Source of the DNA: Spirochaetaceae bacterium
GTDB lineage: Bacteria; Spirochaetota; Spirochaetia; Treponematales; Breznakiellaceae
Assembly: GCA_031279965.1 (NCBI GenBank)
Contig: JAITHM010000090.1
Coordinates: 1-12,461, forward strand
DNA: 12,461 nucleotides
Direction of reading: 5' to 3'
Part shown: positions 7,201 to 12,461 of the stretch, piece after piece
Position numbering within the stretch: the first letter of the stretch is position 1
Layout: the number at the start of each line of letters is the position of its first letter
Made by a program: the position numbers and the translations under genes
The notes under the pieces: generated by a model
What the model was told of the DNA's origin: nothing
The model's input: only the letters and a program-made list of their open reading frames with translations
Database searches by the model: none

Positions 7201-8614
7201 AATTAAGCTTGAACCAAAAGATTCTTTCCTTATAGAGGACGGGAAACGAGTTGCAAAAGGCGCTCCGGTTGTCAAACACGGTGCCAAAGAAATACTTGCC
7301 AGCGATAATGCATACACAATGATTGTGGGCAAGACGCTCTACCTTATTGGACAGGAACAAAAAATCGAAATTCGCAATGGTTCAGAACTTGTTGTAAAGC
7401 AAGGTGATATTGTGGAAGCGGATAAAGCTCTTGCTACATTCGATCCATTCAGCGATCCAATTATTGCCGAAGCTTCCGGCATCATCAAGTTTGAAGATAT
7501 TGTCGAAGGTTCCACACTTAAAGAAGAAATTGATGAAGAAACAGGCAATCGTGAAAAGCGCATAGCTGATTTTCAGCTCGAATCAAAACAGCCGCGCATC
7601 ATCATTGCCGATGACGCAGGCAACGAGCTGGTTTCTTACCCGCTTCCCGGCGGCGCATATATTCTGGTGGACGAAGGCGAGAAGATTCAGGCGGGGCGAT
7701 CTATCGCTAAAACACTGCGTGAATCTGCCAAGGCGCTGGATATTACCTCCGGCCTTCCCCGGGTAAGCGAGCTGTTCGAGGCACGAAAGCCCAAAAGCCC
7801 CGCGGTGCTTGCCCAGATTTCCGGCAAAGTGATATTCAAACCCATTGTAAAGGGCAAGCGTGTGGTAATGATTCAGGATGATCTTGGCCGCGAATACAAG
7901 CACCTGATACCAACGACCAAGCGGTTGTTAATTCGGGATGGCGATACTGTAGAAGCAGGCGAGCCGCTGTGCGAAGGTGCAGCAAGCCCCCACGAAGTTC
8001 TCCATATTCTTGGTGAAAGCCGGCTTCAACGCTATCTTATGGACGAAATTCAAAAAGTTTACCGGCTCCAGGGTGTCTCAATTAACGATAAACATATTGG
8101 TGTTATTATCCGCCAAATGATGCGTAAGGTAGAAATTGTCGCGGTGGGCGATACCAAATTTATCTTTGGACAAATGGTAGATAAATATCGTTTCCATGAA
8201 GAAAATGAACGTGTACTAGCAGAAGGCGGCCAGCCTTCTGTCGGGCGGCCTGTGTTTCAGGGCATTACCAAAGCAAGCCTTAACATTGACAGCTTTTTGT
8301 CGGCGGCGAGTTTCCAGGAAACAACACGGGTGCTTACCAATGCGGCAATTGCCGGCTCAACCGATTATCTGCGTGGCCTTAAAGAGAATATCATCATTGG
8401 TCATCCAATACCGGCAGGTACCGGCATGAAGCGCTACCATGATATTAAGCTCTTTGATGCCGAAAGCGAAGATCTCGATTTATATATGCAGGGAATCCTT
8501 GAACGCCGCCGGCTTGAAGAAGCAGAAGAAGCAGAACGTGCTCAGGCGGCGTTTGTTGTTTCTGGCGAGCAGCTTCCTGTAAGCGGCGAGACAGAAGAAA
8601 TCGGGATGGAATAG
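4247..8614 (+). CDS. rpoC: DNA-directed RNA polymerase subunit beta-prime
   Basis: This is the beta-prime subunit of RNA polymerase, which forms the active-centre clamp with beta and holds the catalytic magnesium. All key parts are present in its 1455 residues: the first zinc site (Cys60, 62, 75, 78), the absolutely conserved NADFDGD loop at 447-453 with the three catalytic Asp (449, 451, 453), the segment from Gly725 leading into the bridge helix (about 765-800, GARKG at 774), the second zinc site (Cys810, 884, 891, 894), the trigger loop with Met928 and His932, and the conserved C-terminal part (FQET at 1356). Length is slightly above the roughly 1400 residues usual for treponemes, partly from an insertion near 530-590 and a Glu-rich tail. 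Sequence is treponemal in character. rpoB is not upstream; tRNA-His is. The gene ends 33 bases from the convergent thiI stop with no clear terminator between. Confidence 0.99.
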   Translation: MRDIQDFDSIMIRLASPDMIRQWSYGEVKKPETINYRSLRPEKDGLFCERIFGTTKEWECYCGKFKSIRYKGVICDRCGVEVTHFKVRRERMGHIELAAPVSHIWYYRSVPSRMGLLLDIPMNQLRSILYYEKYIVLDPGDTDMKKGDLLTEEEWYDAQERFGGNFTAGMGAEAIRSLLQSLNLDEMAAELRQKMIEKGIKSDKRLLKRIEIVESFRNSENKPEWMILDVIPVIPPELRPMVQLDGGRFATSDLNDLYRRVINRNNRLKRLIALNAPDIIIRNEKRMLQEAVDALFDNSKKKRAVKGASNRPLKSISDMLKGKQGRFRQNLLGKRVDYSGRSVITVGPELKMWQCGLPTKMALELFKPFIMKKLVDKNVVFNIKKAKMHVEQEKPEVFAILDEVVREHPVLLNRAPTLHRLGIQAFEPVLVEGKAIKLHPLVCHAFNADFDGDQMAVHIPLTQAAQMECWTLMLSAKNLLNPANGQTVVFPSQDMVLGINYLTRIKPGAARPGLDSKKAPDGWLPKFNNFNEILMALETRTPSGGRALDWEAKIRAKPTKTMVWDRAGHTVKTDKDGYIETTAGRLVFNEQLPEDIPFINYELKDKEIRNLIEHVFNEKGQWTTVQMLDAIKATGYKYATLFGATIGVDDIVVPKEKSEMIDKANRDVESIQKQWRQGHITAQERHDRVVDVWNKTNEDLTSIMMKTLEADRDGFNSIYMMANSGARGSKNQIRQLAGMRGLMAKPSGEIIDLAIRSNFKEGLSVIEFFISTNGARKGLADTALKTAEAGYLTRRLVDIAQDMVVNEDDCGTINGIAYSAIKDGEEITEHLSERIVGRYTQQQIKHPITGELIIDINEEISEEIAHEIEEAGIEQVTIRTVLTCEAKHGVCRRCYGRNLATNRSVDIGEAVGTIAAQSIGQPGTQLTMRTFHIGGAATKISEENRTSLKYPVYIREVNGTHVELPNGHWLFTRKGYAIVNRVMNEIKLEPKDSFLIEDGKRVAKGAPVVKHGAKEILASDNAYTMIVGKTLYLIGQEQKIEIRNGSELVVKQGDIVEADKALATFDPFSDPIIAEASGIIKFEDIVEGSTLKEEIDEETGNREKRIADFQLESKQPRIIIADDAGNELVSYPLPGGAYILVDEGEKIQAGRSIAKTLRESAKALDITSGLPRVSELFEARKPKSPAVLAQISGKVIFKPIVKGKRVVMIQDDLGREYKHLIPTTKRLLIRDGDTVEAGEPLCEGAASPHEVLHILGESRLQRYLMDEIQKVYRLQGVSINDKHIGVIIRQMMRKVEIVAVGDTKFIFGQMVDKYRFHEENERVLAEGGQPSVGRPVFQGITKASLNIDSFLSAASFQETTRVLTNAAIAGSTDYLRGLKENIIIGHPIPAGTGMKRYHDIKLFDAESEDLDLYMQGILERRRLEEAEEAERAQAAFVVSGEQLPVSGETEEIGME

Positions 8615-8647
8615 CCTGTTGGCTTATGCGGGAGCAGCATGTCTTTA

Positions 8648-9808
8648 TTAATAATATTCGCGAGTTTGAAGCGCATCGTGTAAGATCTCATCAAGCTCAA
8701 GTTCTGAATAAAGCTGCGCCGCCGTGCTGGTATTGCCCCGAAGCACAGGATGGGCTGGACTAAAAAGAGCGCAACAATCATCGTAAGGGCGTATCGAAAT
8801 AGGGAAACTGCCTATTTCGACAGCCTTTTTCGTAATGGCCTCTTTGTCAAAGCCGATAAGAGGCCGAAATACAGGAAGTTGTGCGCGGCTTTCTGAACAC
8901 GTTAGATTCTCTATCGTCTGACTTGCAACTTGCCCAAGGCTTTCTCCGGTAATAAGACATTTGCATTTATGATAATGTGCCACGGAGGATGCACACTCCA
9001 TCATTGCCATACGCAGCAATACAGTTGACCATTCCTCAGGCGCGTACTCTTTTATGCGTTGCTGAACGGCGGTAAAACTTATTACGCAAAGCTTTAATCC
9101 AAGAGTATAGCTTCGAAGCAGCGCTGCAAGATCTATCACTTTTTGTTTTGCATCATCGGACGTATACGGATATGAATGAAAATAAACGGCTGCCAGACTC
9201 ATTCCCCGCAGCGCCATCAGAAAGCCGGCAACAGGAGAATCAATGCCGCCTGAAAGGAGCAGCAGACCGCGTCCGGCAGTACCAACAGGCAAACCACGAA
9301 GTCCTTTTTTTTCAGCGCCATAGATGTAGGCACGTTCTCGAATTTCAACACGAATTATCGCATCGGGCTTATGAACATCAACACGAAAATCTGGCAAGGC
9401 TTCGCATATCGCATTTCCTGCCATGCAATTTAATTCATAGGATCGCAGCGGGAAGCTTTTATCTGTCCGGCGGGTTTCTAGTTTGAATGACCGGCTGCCG
9501 CCCTCCACACAGAGCTGTGCTTCTTTCACGCAAGCCTCAATCACTGCATTGACAGATTTTTCAACTTCGCATACTTTTGCCCATCCGGTTATCCCTGGAA
9601 GATGGTTAAGCGTATCTTCAACACGCTGGGAAACTTCCCCGGTACATCGAATGAAAAAACGTCCATCGTGCGTTATGGTTTGCGCGGCGGATCCCTTAAG
9701 CATTGCCGATAAATTACGCACGAGTATTTTTTCAAAAACATGTTTGTTTCCTCGTTTTAAGGTAAGTTCGCCAAGCTTAAGAAGATAAGTTCTCTTGCCG
9801 GGAGTCAT
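8648..9808 (-). CDS. thiI: tRNA 4-thiouridine synthase ThiI (no rhodanese domain)
   Basis: ThiI adenylates U8 of tRNA and inserts sulfur to make 4-thiouridine, a near-UV sensor; it can also take part in thiamine thiazole synthesis. The 386 residues contain a ferredoxin-like and THUMP region (about 1-165) and a PP-loop pyrophosphatase domain with SGGIDSP at 186-192. GESLGQVASQT (288-298) and RPYDDCCALF (340-349) follow, the latter with a Cys pair near where the conserved sulfur-handling Cys is expected. The C-terminal rhodanese domain of E. coli ThiI (about 480 residues) is absent, as in Bacillus-type enzymes served by a dedicated cysteine desulfurase. Its ATG overlaps the LysM gene stop (ATGA, 9805-9808). 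No clear Shine-Dalgarno precedes it, so translational coupling is likely. It converges on rpoC. Confidence 0.95.
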   Translation of the reverse strand: MTPGKRTYLLKLGELTLKRGNKHVFEKILVRNLSAMLKGSAAQTITHDGRFFIRCTGEVSQRVEDTLNHLPGITGWAKVCEVEKSVNAVIEACVKEAQLCVEGGSRSFKLETRRTDKSFPLRSYELNCMAGNAICEALPDFRVDVHKPDAIIRVEIRERAYIYGAEKKGLRGLPVGTAGRGLLLLSGGIDSPVAGFLMALRGMSLAAVYFHSYPYTSDDAKQKVIDLAALLRSYTLGLKLCVISFTAVQQRIKEYAPEEWSTVLLRMAMMECASSVAHYHKCKCLITGESLGQVASQTIENLTCSESRAQLPVFRPLIGFDKEAITKKAVEIGSFPISIRPYDDCCALFSPAHPVLRGNTSTAAQLYSELELDEILHDALQTREYY

Positions 9809-10557
9809 CTTGAATGATATGGTTTGCCTGTGTCATACATACCCGTGCGTTTTTCTGTGCCAATTTCAGGAATCTCGATAACTGTTCCCACGTCAATCAA
9901 ATTGGGGTTATCAATGTCGGGGAGTTTCTGTTTGTTTGCCTCGTAGAGTGCAGGCCAAAGACGAGGGTTGCCGTAAAAACGAGCGGCAATATTCCAAAAA
10001 CAATCACCAAAACGATCCCACGGACGTACCGTATATTGATTGGGCTTCTTCGGCAAATCCTCTGGAATAATCATTTCGCCTTTGGTATCGCGTTTTGGCG
10101 GTTCAGCAACTGCGGCTAAGTCGCGCTGTACCGCAAGAGCATTTTCAAGCGCGCCGGCAAGATCATTGTCGGTACGCAAGTCAAGAGCGATGCTGTAATG
10201 AACCTCGGCATTTTTAAGCTGGGTGGGGAAATACGTTTCTGCTTCACATGCGCGTGCCCATGCAAGCCGGTCAGCTGCCGCCTGAATTTCGCGGCTTACC
10301 CGCATCAAAAGCAGTCGCCGTGAAATATATTCATCAGAAAGTTTCGCAAACCGTTCCGCTTCGGAAGAATGCCACGCGGATTTATCGTATTCTCCTTCTT
10401 CAAGTGCATAACGGGCAAGGCTTCGCTGTTTCAGGCATTCCTGAAAATACTCATTATTACGAAGTGCGATCGTCGCCTTCAGATTATTTTCCTGTTCCTG
10501 GCCCCAAAGTGCTGTTGAAAGAGCCAGCAATACTATGTATTTCCATATCCGCATCAT
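9805..10557 (-). CDS. Secreted LysM-domain protein
   Basis: This 250-residue protein probably binds peptidoglycan in the periplasm. Residues 1-19 form a signal peptide (MMRIWKYIVLLALSTALWG) with likely cleavage before Gln20; no lipobox Cys is present. Residues about 24-150 are strongly helical, with many Ala, Glu, Arg and Leu, and look like a helical-repeat or coiled-coil region. After a Pro/Lys-rich linker, residues 175-230 form one LysM domain: it begins YTVRPWDRFGDCFWNIA, continues with RFYGNPRLWPALYEANK, and ends VGTVIEIPEI. LysM domains bind N-acetylglucosamine-containing glycans. Treponemes carry several proteins of this design, but I cannot match it to a named one. Two consecutive ATG codons lie at the start and neither has a Shine-Dalgarno sequence. 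The stop codon overlaps the thiI start, so the two genes form an operon, although their functions are not obviously related. Confidence 0.9.
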   Translation of the reverse strand: MMRIWKYIVLLALSTALWGQEQENNLKATIALRNNEYFQECLKQRSLARYALEEGEYDKSAWHSSEAERFAKLSDEYISRRLLLMRVSREIQAAADRLAWARACEAETYFPTQLKNAEVHYSIALDLRTDNDLAGALENALAVQRDLAAVAEPPKRDTKGEMIIPEDLPKKPNQYTVRPWDRFGDCFWNIAARFYGNPRLWPALYEANKQKLPDIDNPNLIDVGTVIEIPEIGTEKRTGMYDTGKPYHSR

Positions 10558-10562
10558 AGTTT

Positions 10563-10591
10563 ATTATCGGATATTCACAGAAAAATTTCCA
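10563..10591 (-). promoter_or_regulatory. Candidate promoter of the LysM-thiI operon
   Basis: On the minus strand TGGAAA (10591-10586) and GATAAT (10568-10563) are 17 bases apart, matching consensus at four and five of six positions. Transcription would begin about at the ATG (10557), implying a leaderless or almost leaderless mRNA, which agrees with the missing Shine-Dalgarno sequence. Confidence 0.4.
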
Positions 10592-10639
10592 TATATTTTC
10601 ATAAAATACGACGCAAAACAGCTTTGGGAACGGGCGCAG

Positions 10640-10993
10640 TCATTTCCGGTGCGCTTTTTGTAGTGCGTTATCAACAGCATCAAGAAACGCATTGCTAGAA
10701 ACTGTCGCACCGCTTATCACATCAATATTTGTTGAATCCTCCTCCAGCACAAGTTCAAGCAGTTCCCGCATTGCCTCGCCGCCAATAAATTCATCTTCAT
10801 GGTCTTCGATGATTTCAATATTTATGATCGAAACCGCATCTGTTTCAACAGAAACGGCTACCATTCCAAAGCGTCCTACCGCTTCGCCGTGCCAGAATCC
10901 CGGCTCAAAACGTCCTTTGAGTTGAAGACTTAAACATCCATAAAAACCACAGAACAGCGCCGCCATTAATAAAACCCATTGCTTCATGCTCAT
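10640..10993 (-). CDS. Small FMN-binding-domain lipoprotein
   Basis: A 117-residue exported protein consisting of a lipoprotein-like signal (residues 1-19, FYG before Cys20, a relaxed spirochaetal lipobox) and a single FMN_bind domain as in NqrC/RnfG. The domain has the substrate-like segment GFWHGEAVGRFG (32-43), a strand/helix centre and the flavinylation motif DVISGATVS at 91-99, where Thr97 is the expected site of covalent FMN attachment by an ApbE/Ftp-type flavin transferase. Such proteins carry electrons on the outer face of the cytoplasmic membrane. No partner redox subunit or transferase gene is nearby. GGAG lies 8 bases before the first ATG, supporting this start over the ATG two codons later. 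The upstream gap of about 119 bases probably holds its own promoter; 82 bases separate it from the LysM gene. Confidence 0.85.
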   Translation of the reverse strand: MSMKQWVLLMAALFCGFYGCLSLQLKGRFEPGFWHGEAVGRFGMVAVSVETDAVSIINIEIIEDHEDEFIGGEAMRELLELVLEEDSTNIDVISGATVSSNAFLDAVDNALQKAHRK

Positions 10994-11046
10994 CTCGATA
11001 TCTCCGCTCTATAAACAGGCTGAAAAGGCATGCTGCTTGTACCTAA

Positions 11047-11076
11047 GTTTTTTATAACGTTTTTTATGACAAACGT
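11047..11076. repeat. Tandem 12-base repeat with an overlapping inverted repeat
   Basis: GTTTTTTATAAC (11047-11058) is followed immediately by GTTTTTTATGAC (11059-11070), one mismatch. Overlapping it, ACGTTT (11057-11062) and AAACGT (11071-11076) form an inverted repeat with an 8-base gap. The block lies in the AT-rich gap upstream of the FMN-binding lipoprotein gene, where a minus-strand -10-like TATAAA (11056-11051) falls. It could be an operator, but no known regulator site is recognised. Confidence 0.45.
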
Positions 11077-11112
11077 AATGCGAAAAATTGGCTTAGCGTG
11101 AGTTTTATCGTA

Positions 11113-12174
11113 TCAGCGTTTTGTAAGCACAGATTTTATCTGTTCCCGGTTTGCCTGAGCATCGTAATAATACGGATTGAGAACTAATGCCTGGGTAAAA
11201 TCTGCCAGCGCCCGGGTATAATCACCAAGCCGTGCATAAGCTACTCCGCGATTGTTATACGCAATCGAAAACCCTGGATTTCGCAGAATTACGTCAGTGT
11301 AGGCAAGTATTGCGCGTTCATAATAACCGGCCGGCTGCTGTGCAAGACTTAAACTTCCCGACACTCCTGCCGGCGCGTCAAGCCGGAGAGACTGTAGTCC
11401 GGTACCCGGCACGGTATTCTGTATCGTGTTTTTTGGCAGCTGCGGTACCGAACCGGTAACTGGCGGCAGACGGTCTGAAGGTTGGCGCAGATGATTCGGC
11501 GTGTAGTGGAGCTGCGACGGAGACGACTGTACCTGAGACGGCAGGAGTTGAACCTGCGGTTTCGGCGGCGGAGTGCGCGTGTAGGCTGTCGAGGCCTTAA
11601 CTGGTGAACCTGGCGAGGCTGCGATCGATCTGTCGTAGAGCGAAGGTTGTGAAATTTCTTCGGCAACCGTTCTATCATAAAGCGATACGACATCGTTCGT
11701 GGGCGGCGGCTTGTAATTTTCGGGAACATTATTGTTTACAACAGTTCCAACAACAGTAAACTCTGTGGTACCAAGATACCGTGCAGCATCTTTGTATTCG
11801 ATGCCGCTTGCCGGTTCTGTAAAGCCCGACATAGATTTTAATTGCTGATTAATGCTTTCCAGATTATGTTTTGTTTCCCCAATTGCCGGGTTAATTGATA
11901 GCGCAAATTGAAAATCGGCCTTTGCCTTAAGATACTCGCCGCGCTTTTGATAGATGGCTCCCCGCCCATTTAAAGCGCGGACATTCGTTGGGTCTTTAGT
12001 AAGAATTGTGTTATACATATTAAAAGCGCTGTTTAAGTCATTTTGCATTTTATACTGATTTGCGCGCGTTAAATACAGTTCAACTTCAGCAGTATCAGCG
12101 TTAATTTGCGCGAAAATCGCGCTGCTTGTCATCAGAAATATTATACACAATGTCTTTGTGAACAAATTCTTCAT
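11113..12174 (-). CDS. Secreted TPR protein with a proline-rich central linker
   Basis: The 353-residue protein starts with a signal peptide (MKNLFTKTLCIIFLMTSSAIFA, cleavage likely before Gln23). Two TPR units follow at about 31-100 (motifs such as NDLNSAFNMYNTILTKDPTN and GRGAIYQKRGEYLKAKADFQ). From about 117 to 280 the chain is low in helix and rich in Pro, Ser and Gln, then two more TPRs occupy about 283-340 (YNNRGVAYARLGDYTRALAD). TPRs mediate protein-protein contacts, so this is probably a periplasmic scaffold; the partner is unknown. The linker contains SLYDR(T/S)(V/I)A twice (164-171 and 178-185). The frame can be extended to a TTG at 12234, but that codon is part of the -35 box and the ATG at 12174 has a good GGAGGGG ribosome binding site and begins the signal peptide, so I chose it. 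No named homologue recognised. Confidence 0.88.
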   Translation of the reverse strand: MKNLFTKTLCIIFLMTSSAIFAQINADTAEVELYLTRANQYKMQNDLNSAFNMYNTILTKDPTNVRALNGRGAIYQKRGEYLKAKADFQFALSINPAIGETKHNLESINQQLKSMSGFTEPASGIEYKDAARYLGTTEFTVVGTVVNNNVPENYKPPPTNDVVSLYDRTVAEEISQPSLYDRSIAASPGSPVKASTAYTRTPPPKPQVQLLPSQVQSSPSQLHYTPNHLRQPSDRLPPVTGSVPQLPKNTIQNTVPGTGLQSLRLDAPAGVSGSLSLAQQPAGYYERAILAYTDVILRNPGFSIAYNNRGVAYARLGDYTRALADFTQALVLNPYYYDAQANREQIKSVLTKR

Positions 12175-12182
12175 AAAAACAA

Positions 12183-12189
12183 CCCCTCC
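12183..12189 (-). promoter_or_regulatory. Ribosome binding site of the TPR protein gene
   Basis: GGAGGGG on the minus strand, 8 bases before the ATG at 12174. It decides for this start over the in-frame TTG at 12234. Confidence 0.75.
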
Positions 12190-12205
12190 AACCCAATTAT
12201 CTACA

Positions 12206-12234
12206 AATTTAGAAGAAAACTTTATACTTGTCAA
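12206..12234 (-). promoter_or_regulatory. Promoter of the TPR protein gene
   Basis: On the minus strand a perfect TTGACA (12234-12229) is followed after 17 bases by TAAATT (12211-12206), four of six -10 matches. The leader would be about 25 bases, enough to include the ribosome binding site. Confidence 0.65.
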
Positions 12235-12307
12235 TGATTCCTCTGAACGAGTCTCCTACATTCAATGGCTCTTGCCGTCGAACTTTTCTGCCAACCTATT
12301 TCAGGAC

Positions 12308-12337
12308 TTGACGTTTTCTCCCGCCCTGTGTTACCCT
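12308..12337 (+). promoter_or_regulatory. Possible divergent promoter at the right edge
   Basis: TTGACG (12308-12313) has five of six -35 matches. The -10 candidate TACCCT (12332-12337, 18-base spacer) keeps only the most conserved T, A and T. If real, it drives the partial + strand frame starting at 12367. Confidence 0.3.
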
Positions 12338-12366
12338 ACTTTCAGTATGAAAACAGGCGGTGAACC

Positions 12367-12461
<95 letters not shown>

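Noticed and set aside
6515..7360. 281-residue minus-strand frame inside rpoC
   Set aside because: It is antisense to a fully conserved part of RpoC, has no recognisable domain and no ribosome binding site; it is a shadow of the rpoC codons, like the other long antisense frames at 4316-4825 and 5684-6304.
8613..8647. Terminator between convergent rpoC and thiI
   Set aside because: Only a 4-base stem (AGCC/GGCT) and a 4-base ATGC/GCAT stem are present, without proper T-runs; too weak to call.
12175..12234. TTG start at 12234 adding 20 residues to the TPR protein
   Set aside because: The TTG is part of the TTGACA -35 box, and the extension would bury the signal peptide; ATG 12174 has a strong ribosome binding site.

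Overview
The window looks like a metagenomic or draft contig from a spirochaete of the Treponema type. The best evidence is the RNA polymerase beta-prime subunit, whose sequence follows the treponemal protein closely along its whole length. Supporting signs are relaxed spirochaetal lipoboxes, a beta-helix surface lipoprotein, a LysM protein of the kind common in treponemes, and a tRNA without an encoded CCA end. Both ends look like assembly break points: the left edge cuts a reading frame and runs into hairpins and G/C homopolymers, and the right edge ends in a pure CA dinucleotide tract.  Layout, left half (+ strand). Positions 1-79 hold the last 25 codons of a truncated gene that ends in a GC-only stretch and a near-perfect hairpin over its stop codon. 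Positions 80-450 are non-coding: a cluster of hairpins, then G, C and T homopolymers that may be unreliable sequence. A strong sigma-70-type promoter at 452-480 drives a 1167-residue lipoprotein (492-3995) predicted to be a surface beta-helix protein. A long hairpin and an A-tract lead into the promoter and gene of tRNA-His(GTG) (4072-4145). Two candidate promoters and a leader hairpin then precede rpoC (4247-8614). rpoB is not upstream and rpsL/rpsG are not downstream, so the usual rpoBC operon is split here.  Layout, right half (- strand, convergent with rpoC). Reading in the direction of transcription: a secreted TPR protein (12174-11113), a small FMN-binding lipoprotein (10993-10640), a secreted LysM protein (10557-9805) and thiI (9808-8648). 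The LysM gene and thiI overlap by ATGA and are probably co-transcribed. A divergent + strand reading frame may start at 12367 and runs off the window through the CA tract.  How the genes relate: rpoC, tRNA-His and thiI (4-thiouridine in tRNA) are information-processing genes. The four other complete protein genes encode exported proteins, and the truncated left-edge frame may be a surface protein too. No pathway links these exported proteins. The least ordinary points are the split rpoC locus with its own promoters, the truncated left-edge gene with features resembling the variable region of a diversity-generating retroelement, and the very short predicted 5' leaders of two exported-protein genes.
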